From Gnetum montanum (lineage: Eukaryota; Streptophyta; Gnetopsida; Gnetales; Gnetaceae), in assembly GCA_015680685.1 (NCBI GenBank), contig MNCI01015850.1, positions 129,743 to 193,742 on the forward strand: DNA of 64,000 nucleotides, written 5' to 3'. This document shows, piece after piece, positions 1-11,340 of this stretch (position 1 is its first letter; every line of letters begins with the position of its first letter). The position numbers were made by a program, and so were the translations under genes. A model generated the notes under the pieces. The model had not been told where the DNA came from. It made no database searches and was given only the letters and a program-made list of their open reading frames with translations.

Positions 1-939
1 TGATGCTACACCACATCTATGATATTGTTGATGCTATATTGCATTTGTTTGACAAAAAGTCAATTTCTGGTTGGCTATGATATCAAAGCTTTGATATCTT
101 ATCTCTGATATCAGAGCTCTGATATTACATATCCAATGTTAGATCATATGCTACGTTATTAGATATCTGATATCACAGGATGTGTGTTGACCTATAAATA
201 TAACACTTGGATGCATAGTTTGAGAGTTAATTAGTCAATAGAATAGTTGAACTCTTACAGTTTTATTTGGTATCCTTAGAGAATATTTAGTGAGTGCTTG
301 CACTGTGGATCTAAGTCAATTGTATGGGATCTTATTTGAGTGGCAATCCTGGACACATTCTATGAATGACAATAAGATCGACATTGATATTTATTCATTG
401 CAGCACCTAGATTAGATTTACTTTCCATGCAATTTACTTTTCCTATACTTAATTAATATTAATGTTTCCATGCGTATTAATGAATTGGCTAAATGAGCAT
501 GACTAGTTCGAGCATAAACACATATTCACTTAGTAATCCTAGAAATGTTATTGCTTGGTTTGCCTAGTAGAATAGCACTTAGTAATCCCAATAGTGGATA
601 TGTGGGTTTAGGACATGTATGGCAAGTTGGGAATAGACACTCATCACATGTAGGCTAGTTTAGACTTACTTTCCATTATTAATTAGCTTAAATAATTAAT
701 TTCTTATTTATCATTAGGAGTAGCATAAGGCTAAAATAACATCAACTATCATATTCCTTACTTTAGACTAAACCATATGTGATAGAGCTACTCCTAGTCT
801 AAGTGGGAAGATAGTGAACTACGATCAAGACATAATGATCTAGATGCTATGACTAGTCGCATCAATGGAATTTTCTCAAATCATGCATGAATGCTTATGA
901 TTCATATGGTTGGGCATAAGGGTACCTCATCACTCATCA
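1..939 (+). repeat. LTR of gypsy element F (5' LTR; left end at or before window start)
   Basis: Promoter and terminal repeat of an Athila-like gypsy element. It shares with the other LTRs here a TATA box in the context CCTATAAATA (191-200), then a GAACTCTTACAGTTTT stretch and a 3' end CTCATCA (933-939). The text before the end (a CATATGGTTGGGCATA-type run) matches the ends of the LTRs at 7728 and 20980. The sequence opens with TGATG, so the left end may be base 1, but this cannot be proven from the window. It has no paired 3' LTR here. Confidence 0.75.
79..126. other. Two adjacent 20-bp palindromes in the LTR U3
   Basis: GATATCAAAGCTTTGATATC (79-98) is a perfect palindrome. Eight bases on, 107-126 is a second one with a GATATCAGAGCTCT core and a single mismatch at its last base. 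They lie about 70 to 115 bp upstream of the TATA box. They could be hairpins or paired factor-binding sites; the role is inference. Confidence 0.7.
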
Positions 940-946
940 ACCATAT

Positions 947-2190
947 TGTTAACCTTTTGGTATGTCAAAACTTTAAGAAAAATGTAGAACATGGAATGTT
1001 TTTTGGAATGATATGTTGTTGCAAGGCATGAAGGAGAGTTGAAGAGATGACATTTACAAAGAAATGAGATAACATCTACAAAGAGATGTTAAAGTGGAGA
1101 CAACAAGGACTTGTCAAACATGAATGAAGACTCAAGGAATGAAAGCTACAACAAGATGTCAAAGTGAGGACTACAAGGACTCAAGAGAGCTTGGATAAGG
1201 ACTTCAATAAAAAAGTGGGAATAATGGAAAAGAACAAAACTACAAAAAAAATCAATATGCTCCAAGGATTGAGAAGAATTCAAATCAATAAGAGGAAGCT
1301 TCAGGAAGCAAAGTTCAAAAGAAAAGAAGGCATCTCTTAGAAGTAGAAAACATCTTGGCCAAAGTAGAGAAATTCCTAAAAAGACATCTCCTAAAAATAG
1401 TACATGTCTTCTTTTAGGAGAAGAAGTCTCCATGAGAGAGTCTTTTCTTAGGAGAAGAAGTCTCCATGAGGACATCTTCTTTCAAGAGAAGACATCTCCA
1501 TGAAGACATGTGCTTAGAGATGTCTCATTTACAGAAGAGACATCTTCCTAGGATTGAAGTCTACTATAGTGAGACATCTGAATCTTATAGAAGACATTTT
1601 CTCTAGCTGTTAGATAGTCGCTACATGAATTCCAAGGTGATTTTGCAAACTTCAAGGCTATAAGAAGACTTCATTCTCTTGGGTTTTGTGTAAGTGTTGT
1701 GCATAAATTATCACTATCAAAGCAATCATTGTATATTGTACATGTATATCTAATTTTTCATATCATATTCTTGTGTATTATACTTCATTGTCATATTATT
1801 TGTGCTATTTTACTGTGCCTCAAAGTCAAGGATCTATAAATTAGTTACATTCTTTTCTTATGATTTTGTTTCTCTTTTTGTTGCCTCACTGGGGATGATG
1901 TGCTTCTTGTGAGAAGACATCATCATTGATCTTGTTGATACCTAGCTAAGTTGAGTGGTTTTATGGTGATGAAATACTCTAGAGTGGACCTTAGAGCTTT
2001 TATAGGGTGTGATGCCCTTCAATCCACATTTTAAAGAAATAAAATCTAGAGGTGTGTAATTGAACTACCCTCTAAGTGTGGAGTATCCAAGTTGGGGAAT
2101 CATGTTAAATTTGGTTGTTTATTTTTTTTTGTGTATTAAATTTTGATTTGGAGAACTTATTCATCCCCCTTCTAATTTTTATGATTCTTA
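947..2190 (+). repeat. 5' LTR of the copia-type element
   Basis: About 1.24 kb from TGTTAACC to just before the PBS. The section 1320-1600 is full of imperfect repeats of AGACATCTCC and GAAGAAGTCTCC type units, a purine-rich stretch also present in the 3' LTR at 5640-5815. The apparent open frames across it come from this low-complexity repeat and are not genes. Confidence 0.75.
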
Positions 2191-2192
2191 AT

Positions 2193-2204
2193 TAGTATCA
2201 GAGC
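2193..2204 (+). promoter_or_regulatory. Primer-binding site, initiator tRNA-Met type
   Basis: TAGTATCAGAGC differs by one base from TGGTATCAGAGC, the standard complement of the plant initiator tRNA-Met 3' end used by most copia elements. It directly follows the 5' LTR. Confidence 0.85.
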
Positions 2205-2243
2205 TTGGTACTCTTGCTTATATATCATCTTCAAGAGTGAACA

Positions 2244-3139
2244 ATGGAGGGAACTTCATACAAACATTTACCAATGTTTGATGGATTCAACTTTTCCTAT
2301 TAGGAAGTGAGGATGCAAGGCTTCTTTGAATCGATGGAGTTTGAAGTATGGGAGTCTATTCTCGAGGGCTACACATCGCCCATCAACAGTCCCACAAAGA
2401 TCATCAAGCCTTGGAACAAATGAATGCAAGAAGAAAAAGATAAGTCCATATTTGATTCAAAAGAAAAATATTGTTTATATTGTGCTTTGAATAAATCAAA
2501 ATTTAATAGGATAGGTGGCTATAAAATGACCAAAGAATTTTTCGAAACTGTAGAGGCCACCTATGAAGAAAAGTCTATAGTTATGAAATCCAAATTTTTA
2601 GTTTTACAAACTGAGTATGGTAAGCTTAAAATGATAGAAGGAGAGAAAATAAAAGATTATTTTTCTAGAGAAAATGATCTTGTTGTGGCCATTAGAGGTA
2701 TAGGTAAAGATCTACCTAAGAGTGATGCCATAATAAAAATAATCAAAACTCTCCGATTAGAATTTAGACCAAAGGTCATGGAAATGGATGAAATTAGAGA
2801 TTTTTCAGCCCTTAAATTTGAAGAGCTTTAAAGTTCTCCCATTGCTTATGAAATGAATTCATAAGTAAAGGAGCAATACAAGAAAATTCCATTGCCCTAA
2901 AATTAGCCACCAAGGAAAAGAAACCTACAAAGCAAGATATGAACAATAAAGAGAAGATAGCTTTTCTCTCAATAGGGCTACAAAGACTCATGGAAAATAG
3001 GAGAAAAAGCTTTAATCAACGAAGAGGTAAGGAAAGAAGTAAAATTTTTCCAATTCTAATTTTTATTTTTCCTCTATAGAATGTTGGGTATGTAGTGGAA
3101 GAGGCCATGTGACCTTTGAATGTCCTAGTAATAGTAGGT
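2244..3139 (+). pseudogene. Copia gag polyprotein (DUF4219/UBN2-type), degenerate
   Basis: Capsid-nucleocapsid protein of a copia element. It opens MEGTSYKHLPMFDGFNF, the usual start of this family. The UBN2-type capsid region follows at 2424-2831 (ALNKSKFNRIGGYKMTKEFF, then YFSRENDLVVAIRGIGKDLP). A CCHC zinc knuckle lies at 3082-3123, C-x2-C-x4-H-x4-C (CWVCSGRGHVTFEC). Breaks: TAG at a probable Trp codon (near 2300), a TGA before 2424, a stop at 2829-2831 and a frame change before the zinc knuckle. The 5' LTR and PBS stand directly upstream. No protease follows in frame. Confidence 0.8.
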
Positions 3140-5267
3140 GGTAGTAAAAGGATAGAAATGATGAAGAGTTAGAAAAAGACCAATTTCTATACAAGTTGGG
3201 ATAATGGTAAGTAAAGTGAAGAAGAAGTAGATGAGTCTACCAAAGATTCTTAGCTCATATATATGGAACATAGATGGAAATACACTACAACAAGCTATTG
3301 ATGAAGCAAAATAAAAAATAAAAAATGCATAGGCATTCAAGAAGAAGAGGGTCATGAAAAACAACATAATAATGAAGAAGTCACACAAGAGGATACAAGC
3401 ATAACTAGGTTTGATAATCTCATTCATGAGGGAAATGCTTTATTTATCTATAAAAATTTTAGAAATAAACAAAAATTTGAATATTCTTATGTTGATAAGT
3501 ATAGCATTGATACTTGGTATTGCCAAAAAGTTCCTAGTAAGGATATTTTGCGGACAATAGTAGCTAAAAATCAAAAGAAGTGGAGAATTAAAAATTTTCT
3601 CAAAGTGACAGATGATACAATAGGTGATCGAGAATTCATTCATAATGAACATGAACAAATAGAGTCATCATACAAAAGATCTAATGATAGAAAACCAAAA
3701 GGTAAAGAGGTACTTCATGATAGAGGACCTCATCTCAAACTTCATTAGTCTTTCACCTCTTAAATGCACATAAGGTATGATATGATAAGTTTTTATTTCC
3801 TTAATTGCTAAAATTTGTGCCAATGATTTATTATGGACATTCGATATTTAGACCATGAAAGTTGGCTCTACGTTCTACAACTATTAAGTTAAGCTCTTAT
3901 GTAGAAGAAGTTATTAATAGGGATTTACTAGAATGTTTGGTTATAAAAATGCTATCTTTTGTGATGTAATAACCTAACTAGTCTATTTTTATGGTTGGAA
4001 GCTTGTGCTTCTTCTAAAGGTTGTTTAAAAATCTTTTGAACTCTTAACTAGAATGTATTGGTTTCTAGGGGCCTAAAACTCTTGCATCTATTTTATGAAC
4101 CAAAGGCTTCAAGTTGATCTTTCACTGTGTGAATTGTGAGATGGCTTTATGCTTCATTTTGAAATCATTAAGTTCAATTTCTTTTTGAATATTTTGATTT
4201 ATGATTTGATACGTTTCAAAAAGAGTTTCATTTCAAAAGAGACTTCTTGATTACCTACAATAAAACTTTAAAAGGATTCATTAATCAAAGATCTTAGTTT
4301 TTCTATGTAGCATGATGATCCTAAAAGGCTTAAGGGACAAATACAAATCTCTCTACAAAATATGTGTTGTGAACAAAGAGACTTGGAAGAAAGACAAGCA
4401 TATATGTAGGGGGAGTCTTGAGTGGTTCTCTCAAAGATATGATAATATAACTACATAATTCCAATCTATAGCATCTTTTTTATAAAACAAGCAAGGAAGA
4501 GCATATTCATTTGAATGTATCATTTTAATACCTAAGGTACTTATTGCAATTATAAGTTAAGAAATACTAAAAATGGTAGGTGCTCATGACCTCCTATTGT
4601 AAGAAATGGTAAGGAATGAGTATATATATGTATGTATGTGTGTGTATATATATATATATGCTAGTCTCATAATGATTATCAGTTTGTAAATTTTGTTTTT
4701 GGGTAAAACATTATGTGGTTTTGTTTGATCCTTTTATTATTGAGCATGATTATGTGATGTTTTGTCTTAAAAGATGAATATGCATGCTTTTACTCTATAA
4801 CTACTATTTCTTGTCCATTTATTGTTGCTTCAACAGAAGGAGAATTTTGGATGGTTAAAGACCTATGAGATATTGGTTACTAATGGCTTGTTGGTTCATA
4901 AGATAGGTTACATGATGCTCAAACTTTGTTGACAAATAATGGGTAGCTCCTCATTGCTTATCATCATCAACCCTATACATTGAAGACTAAAAAATATGCA
5001 CTTTTTATGGATTATTATTCCTTGGCATAATGGCCATTTATATCTTCTTAGAATACTCAAGTCCATATGTATTCCTTATGGTAGTTTTCAACTCTATCTT
5101 CACTTCTTTTTTATGATGTTCAAAATTGGGGAGAATTATTTTGATCTGACATGGTTGATATTAGTATTATGATGTGACATGACTAATGTTATAAGAAAAA
5201 TTTAAAATATATTTCTTGATTCCTTCTAGAGACTACCAACCCATTTTCTTAAGCTTTGAACATCACC
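3140..5267 (+). other. Internal region of the copia-type element without recognisable pol
   Basis: A broken frame with charged residues runs to about 3750 (e.g. the 66-codon stretch 3548-3748 rich in Lys, Arg and Asp); I do not recognise it. From 3750 to 5267 the DNA is AT-rich with no coding signal. None of the RT, RNase H or integrase motifs was seen on either strand. Confidence 0.55.
4619..4661. repeat. TA/TG microsatellite
   Basis: A run of TATATATG, TATG, TGTG and TATA units inside the copia-type element. Confidence 0.85.
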
Positions 5268-5280
5268 AAAAAGGGGGGTA
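5268..5280 (+). promoter_or_regulatory. Polypurine tract of the copia-type element
   Basis: AAAAAGGGGGGTA ends two bases before the 3' LTR (TGATAACA). It is the plus-strand priming site for reverse transcription. Confidence 0.85.
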
Positions 5281-5281
5281 T

Positions 5282-5995
5282 TGATAACATTTTGGTATGT
5301 CAAAACCTTATGAAAAATGGACAACATAGAATGTTTTGTGAAATGTGATGTTGTTGTAGGGTATGAAGGAGAGCTTAAGAGATGGCATCTACAACGAGAT
5401 TTCAAAGTGCATATAACAAGAACTTTCTAGACATGAATGAAGACTCAAGAAATAAGAGCTACAACAAGATGTCAAAGTGAGGACTATAAGGACTCAAGAG
5501 TGCTTGCATAAGGACTTCATTAGAAAAGTTGGAGCAAGGACAAAGAAGAAGACTACAACAAAATCCACATGCTCCAATGGTTGAGAAAAAGTCAAATCAA
5601 TGAGAGGAAGCTTCAAAAAGCAAATTTCAAATGATGAGAAGGTGTCTCCCAAAAGTAGAAGATGTCCTGCCCGAAGTAGAGAAATTCTAGAGAAGATGTC
5701 TCCTAAAAATAGGAGATTTCGTCTTTCAAGAGAAGATGTCTCCTTAGAGGCATCTCCTTTACAAGAGAGACATCTCCCTAGAATTGAACTCTGCTATATT
5801 GAGATGTCCCAATCTTGAGGAAGACATCATCCCTAGCCATTAGATAGCCATTACACAAATTCTAAGGGGATTTTGAAAATTTCAAGGCTATAAGAAAACT
5901 TCATTCTCTTGTGTTTTATGCAAGTATTAATCATAAATTATCACTATCAAAGTAATAATTGTATACCCTTACTTGTGTACTTGTGTATAGTATAA
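5282..5995 (+). repeat. 3' LTR of the copia-type element, truncated
   Basis: Colinear with the 5' LTR from its TG start through the purine-rich repeats and the TATCACTATCAAAG stretch. It stops near 5995, about two-thirds of the way along, where gypsy gag sequence takes over. The end point is accurate to about 10 bp. Confidence 0.75.
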
Positions 5996-6640
5996 AAGGC
6001 AATTATAGACAATCCTACAATCAACAATACTATCCAAGTGGGACCTCTTATCAACCTAAACACTGCTATCAATAATAGGGGAAAAATCCATAGTTGTGAG
6101 GGAGGCCATTAGCATATCAATAATACCTTTATTGTCAGCCAGACCATCATGGCTACTATGTTCAGCAACCTATTTCTCCAATTGGTTCTACTTCCTCTAC
6201 TTCAAATTGTTACTACCACTCTCCTCAATATCATCAACCCACAACATATCCATTGGGATCACCATATCATACCTTTGATCCTTCATCACATCCTCACTAC
6301 TCTTGTAATTCCCTCCATCATATGCCAACACAAATAATGCAAGAAGGATTAACACTACAATCTCAACAGAAGAATGCCACTTGTGCTGTGAACATAAAAT
6401 CAAACAATAGTGTTAGTAGGTCTTCATAAAAGTCTCAGAAATGTCCTTTCTTTAGGATAGTTCCCACTCATGCAAATAAAACTCAAAGGTCTACTAGCTC
6501 ATCAACACCAGCACAAGGCCAATATGGGACAACATCCTTCCTTCTAGATACAATGTTTTCCAATCCTATGCAAAAGCCAATAGCTATCAGTACTCCAACA
6601 TAAAATATAAAATATCCAACCTATCATTATGGAGATACAT
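5996..6640 (+). pseudogene. Gag C-terminal tail of gypsy element F
   Basis: The readable frame is rich in Gln, Pro, Tyr, Ser and His (for example HGYYVQQPISPIGSTSS near 6150-6210, then HSPQYHQPTTYPLGSPYH). It matches the gag tails of A (PYGHYVQQPIS, near 9950) and B. Several TAG/TAA stops break it. This tail lies between the nucleic-acid-binding part of gag and the protease. The N-terminal gag of F is missing, lost where the copia element's 3' LTR was cut. Confidence 0.7.
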
Positions 6641-6865
6641 AAAGATCCATGCATTGCAAATAGTAATAAAGGGTGCAATTATGGGTTGAAAGCTCAAAGC
6701 ATCAACATGATCCCTACACTAATCCACAACAAACATAGGGAACAAATGTGTGTGCATGACCATGTCTACACAGTAGCAACTAAACCAAGAGACACCCAAT
6801 GGCTCAAGAATAATAATGATGAACCATTCACAAAATGCACGAAAACATCCAACTTACTTATTAGT
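6641..6865 (+). pseudogene. Pol linker fragment (between protease and RT) of element F
   Basis: Sequence such as GGGTGCAATTATGG and GACACCCAATGGCT aligns with D around 58195-58330, just after the protease. The core protease is missing between this piece and the gag tail. The fragment ends at the insertion site of element A. Across that insertion F resumes at the very end of pol (20986), so RT, RNase H and most of integrase were lost from F before A inserted. Confidence 0.6.
6861..6865. repeat. Left target-site duplication of element A (TTAGT)
   Basis: TTAGT directly before the 5' LTR of A; the identical five bases follow its 3' LTR at 20981-20985. Five base pairs is the usual length for gypsy integrases. 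Confidence 0.9.
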
Positions 6866-7728
6866 TGATGAGTTTCATTTGGCTGCATCGATGAGGCCCC
6901 ATCGACACATCGTTTCATGTGTTAACTAGGCCCTGTCAACATAGGGTCTATTCTTGCCTATAAATATGTGGTTACTAGCCACATTTATGATAACAGATTC
7001 ATAGTAGTACTAGAGCTCTTACAGTTTTTTCATTCAAAAGTTATAATATTTTCCCAAGTTCCCATAGTAGGAGTCACAGATCTTTATTCAAGCATTATTG
7101 TACCTAAGCACGATAGTATGTACGACAATAAAGATGAGCTTCTTAATAAACCTTGCAACATTCTATATAGTTTGGATGTTTTATTCTTGCATTTAATGTT
7201 TTTAGTTATTTATTTAATTTTTTCCACTAATTAATCTAATTAATAAAGATAACCTAGATAGATTAAATACATAACTATGACCGCTTTGAGCATAACATGT
7301 ATTCTCTTGGTAATCCCAATAGTGTTGTTGCTTGGTACACCTAGTAACATAGTGCTTGGTAACCTAGTAGTGGATATGTGGATTTAGGACATGTACATAA
7401 AGTAGGACTGAATGCTTATGTTAGGACAAGTTAGAGATTAGTTAGTTAGTTAAATCAAATTAGTTATTAAATTAATTTTCTCTCTCTTCAATCTCCAAAG
7501 AACATAAAACATAAAATGATAAAAATCATATGCCTCAATTATGCTTAATCATACCTTTGTACTTCACAAGTGTAATTGGGAAGACAATGAACAATCATTA
7601 GGGTAAAATTCATTTCCTAGAAGACTAGAGCAATAGAAACTAAAGAGTCCATAGAATTCAACTAGATTGCACATGAGCACTCTGTGATTCATATGGTTAG
7701 GCATACAAGTATCCTTCACTGCTCATCA
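6866..7728 (+). repeat. 5' LTR of element A
   Basis: 863 bp, TGATGAG to CTCATCA. TATA box TATAAATA at 6959-6966 and polyadenylation signal AATAAA at 7127-7132, which places the R region between them. It is clearly related along its length to 20132-20980. Confidence 0.9.
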
Positions 7729-7729
7729 T

Positions 7730-7747
7730 TGGCATCATTTCTGGGAA
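7730..7747 (+). promoter_or_regulatory. PBS of element A, tRNA-Asp type with decayed CpGs
   Basis: TGGCATCATTTCTGGG sits one base after the LTR end. It fits the tRNA-Asp complement TGGCGCCGTTGCCGGGG when several C-to-T and G-to-A changes are allowed. The cleaner copy in D (52569) supports the reading. Confidence 0.7.
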
Positions 7748-7878
7748 CTCTATTTATTGAAATGTGTGCTATCTAAGTTTAGTGGATATCATTAGTATCA
7801 TTGGATGAACACCAAGATCAATATCATTCCCAAATAATATAACTACAAAAGCATAGTGATACTTTAATTTTTTTCAAA

Positions 7879-10800
7879 ATGTCTTCTTCTCATGGGCGAA
7901 ATGATACAAAATATCCAGTTCCAAAAAAGTGCAAAGTGAGATATAGTTTATGTCTAATTTCACCTTCATCCTACATCAAGATGAGTAACTACAATGGAGT
8001 GACATGGAAGGCTAAATTGTATTTCCTCCTAATAGATCTATGCCTGGGATGCTACTTCAAACTCTAAAGAAGTTAGACATCTCAAATATTCAAGAGGAAT
8101 ACGTTGTAAATGGTTGTGACACTTAGGACTATTTTTTGACTAAAACATAGTACTAGTGAGATTGACATCAAGAGAGGCATCATAAGGATTCAATAGGAAA
8201 ATGGTTCACAAATCCCTTGTTCCTACTAAACCAAGATGACAATGAGGACCCTTCCACTAAGGGTTCTTAGCATGAATATTCTCTACCCTTTGTTACTGGT
8301 GATGAGGGTGTAACCTTGAATCCACAATTTAGGTTCAGGGAAACATGGTAGTCTACAATCCACAATTTAGGTTTAGGGAAAGATGGTAGTCAAGGCAAGG
8401 GGTCAAACGAGCATCAAAATAATGGGAAAATTAATGAATGTGGTCATGATAACCCAAGGAGAATTGTCAAATATCATGGTGGTGGTAGTCCTCCCTCTTT
8501 ATCCTCTTCATCTACATTCGCTTCTTCTTCCTCTTCTGATTTTGAAAGACATTGCAAAAGGAATAACCATGATGGAGGTGAGCATTAAGGAAATAATACT
8601 AATCATCATTCCCATAATAATCAAAGAGGTAATAGAGGACATCATCGATGATAATGAAATAATGATGATGATGAGCCTTTCTTAGTGACTCGAAGCATGC
8701 TTAACATCGTAGAGGTAGTTAAGATCCAAACTAAGCATGTGAAAGATGTTCAGATCAAGTGCTTAGACATGAATAATATCTTAAGATTTGAGAGGGGATG
8801 TAACTCTAATCTGAAAAATCATATACAAGCCTTTCATGATATCTATGGCTTACAAAACATCAAGAATGACTATTAGAAACTCAAGCTATTTCCTAAGACA
8901 CTCATTAAAAAAGTTGAAGGCTAGTACTAGTCCATGAAGCTAGAATCCATTCATAGATGGAGTACCATGATAGAACTATTTAGTGACAAATATCAAACGT
9001 ACTTCAAAATGTCTAACCTGAGAAGGAAAATCCAAGGCTGGAAATAAGGAAAACATGAACCCTTAGATATTTCCATGGATAGATACTATTCTCTTTTACG
9101 TCAATGCCCTAGTCATGGTTATTTTTAGAAGGAACAACTCTATCACATCATATATGGGCTCAAAGTAGAAATTAATAGAACTCTTGGGGTTTACACCTAA
9201 GGAAGATATCTAAACTAAGAGCTCATCAAATGCATATGTCCAAGGAAGATATATGAACTAAGAGCTCATCAAATACAAAGGCTAATAAAATAGGTAGCCA
9301 AAGAAGAAGATGAGTTACAAAAAAGGGAAAGTGTAGAAGAATATAATAGGGACCCTTCTATAAGGAAAAGGAAGGTCTAATTCTATGATGAGGAGGAGTC
9401 ACCACTTGATAAAGTGGTGAATAGGAAAACATTGTCCATCCAAAAATCTATTTCTAATATTTCAGCAAAGGTTGACAAATTATGGGACTCTTTGGAAGAA
9501 AAATTCCAAACTACTATGAAGATTGTTGAAGAATCCAAAGAGCAAAATAGTGATCATAACCATAAGAGGTAGAAAGAAGTTGAACGTGCCTATCGAAGAG
9601 GTAAGGGCAAAGCTACTGTAGTGGAAGAAGTTGTGGAGATAAACTCTAATAATGATTTTGGATGTAACATTTTTTAATATGAACTTCCTAAGGGATCTTG
9701 CCTTGTGGTGTCATACTTACAAGAGTCTTGGGTATATGCATTGAATCCTCGATTAGCATGGAGGAAAGCACCCAGATGATTATCTTATCCTCAAGGAAAT
9801 CCAAATCAGTTCCACTAGCAACATCAAGCTTCCTATCCAAGTGGAGCTCCACCATAACCACATGAACAATATCAATAGTGGCACCAACTATAGTCATGAG
9901 GAATGCCACTACTAAGATAGTAGCATGCTTACAAGTAACCAGATCCATATGGGCACTATGTTCAACAACCCATTTCTCCATGAAGTTCAATAAGCCACAC
10001 CTCATTCCAGCATCACTATTACCCTCCAGAGTACCATTGAACTTATTCACCATCCACTCAAGGGAAGAACTCATATCCATATTGATGAGCGGCTAGGTAT
10101 CCCTACGCCCAGCCTTACGAATCACGAGCGTTCACACATGACTCGGTTGAAATCTACAGACTGTAAGCATGTAACATACACTAGACCTCTAACCAATGAA
10201 ACCTGGGGTTGGAACGGCCATTGTCATCCTAATCTCACTTGTGAGGTCCTATTTACAATGGTTAAGTGATATTAAGGCTAATGATTTTTATATATTTTTA
10301 ATTATCTTTTCATAGACTAATTTAGGTATGGAAAGTGAGGAATAAAATATTATCTAATCTCTAATTATCCTAGTTTATATTCTCACTACTCCTAGCATAA
10401 GTATCCGGTCCCATCTTCCAAGAAAATTCTGAGCATTCCCTAACACTACTAGGTTACTAGATGTTAAGTGCCACTAGGCTTACCAAGTGTTTGGGTTACG
10501 TTCAATATGGTCGTACTTATGTCTGTAACGAACTACGAATGGACAATAACGATTGAAATTACAATAATGAAAACATAAATAATCAACAAGTAACTAATAA
10601 AGCATAAACACATTAAACTATTAATGCAACAAGTAATCCTTAAAGCATAAACACATTAAACTATGAATGCATGAAATAACTAAGTCCAAATGTTGCAAGG
10701 TATGCTTGAATAGTTCATCTTTATTGCTGTTATGCCAATGGGCTTAGATACATCAGCGCTCGAATAAAGATCCGATCACTTTTCTTACACCTACTGCGGG

Positions 10801-11340
10801 CACTTGGAAAATATTCTATCTCTTGCAAGAGCAAACTACAAGAGCTTCGCTACAACTACTCAAAAAGATGCCTAAATAAGGTGGAAGACCCTCATATTTA
10901 TAGGCCAGGAAAGGTGGCTGCGTAAACAGGTCCACGTCGACATAGGGTGGCTACATCGATGGGCCCGCGTATACGCAGCCCCGTATACACAACCTAGTCA
11001 ATGCATTGTCTTTTGACACTTCATCACATACCATCCTTTGCATTCGTCTACACACATCCCTCCACCCTCAACCCAATTACCTCTTGTTTCATCCATGTAG
11101 GACAAAATTCCTCCATAGCCACAATAACAAAATGCTACAAGGGTTGTACATTCACAACCAACCTTCCAACCATGTGTTTCAGACAATCGATCTAAGAAAC
11201 AATCCTTTTTCTGACCCAACAGTCCTCCAAAACCCTTATAACCTAATGTTGTTGGTCTCCCTATATCTTTAACATCCTCATCCTCTACATCAAACATATT
11301 CAAGTGCTCTTCAAATCAAATGCCACCTTGGATTTGCACT
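7879..11340 (+). pseudogene. Gag of element A, degenerate and split by a solo LTR
   Basis: Structural capsid precursor. The start MSSSHGRNDTKYPVPKK parallels MSPSSYESASPTKSN in D. Next come a Ser-rich run (SSSSTFASSSSSDFER, near 8500-8550) and a basic His/Asn/Arg-rich segment. The capsid-like region is at 8800-9260 (HIQAFHDIYGLQNIKND, then YSLLRQCPSHG). A Lys/Glu-rich segment follows near 9330-9560, then a decayed Cys motif near 9660 (YELPKGSCLVVSYLQES). The Gln/Pro/Tyr-rich tail includes PYGHYVQQPIS. The frame is broken throughout by stops. The solo LTR at 10083-11002 interrupts the tail, which resumes at 11003. Confidence 0.75.
10083..11002 (-). mobile_element. Solo LTR of the same gypsy family inside gag of element A
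   Basis: About 920 bp, with TGATGAGCGG at the left and a degraded CTAGTCA at the right. The reverse-strand TATA context matches the family (plus strand ATTTATAGGCC near 10895). Gag sequence runs up to the left side and resumes after the right side. No internal retroelement sequence adjoins it, so it is a solo LTR, the usual product of LTR-LTR recombination. The flanks (CATAT left, ATGCA right) do not form a clear target duplication. Confidence 0.75.

Larger units (their letters stand above)
947..5995 (+). mobile_element. Copia-type LTR element with gag but no pol (TR-GAG-like), 3' LTR truncated
   Basis: Two related LTRs begin at 947 and 5282, both reading TG(T/A)TAAC then TTTTGGTATGTCAAAAC. 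Behind the first lies a site matching the 3' end of initiator tRNA-Met; before the second is a purine run. Between them is a copia-type gag. About 2.1 kb follows in which no integrase, RT or RNase H could be found. Such gag-only LTR elements depend on partners for reverse transcription and integration. The element lies seven bases behind the end of the F LTR, in its PBS. The right end is cut: the 3' LTR stops near 5995 and F gag sequence begins. Confidence 0.75.

Noticed and set aside
1146-1475. Minus-strand frame of 109 codons
   Set aside because: It runs through the purine-rich repeats of the copia LTR. Low-complexity, antisense to the element, no domain.
3125-3427. Minus-strand 100-codon frame rich in Phe and Ile
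   Set aside because: Antisense to the internal part of the copia-type element; the hydrophobic look comes from reading A-rich DNA backwards.
4619-4661. Replication origin or promoter in the TA-rich run
   Set aside because: A simple microsatellite with no associated motif or gene.
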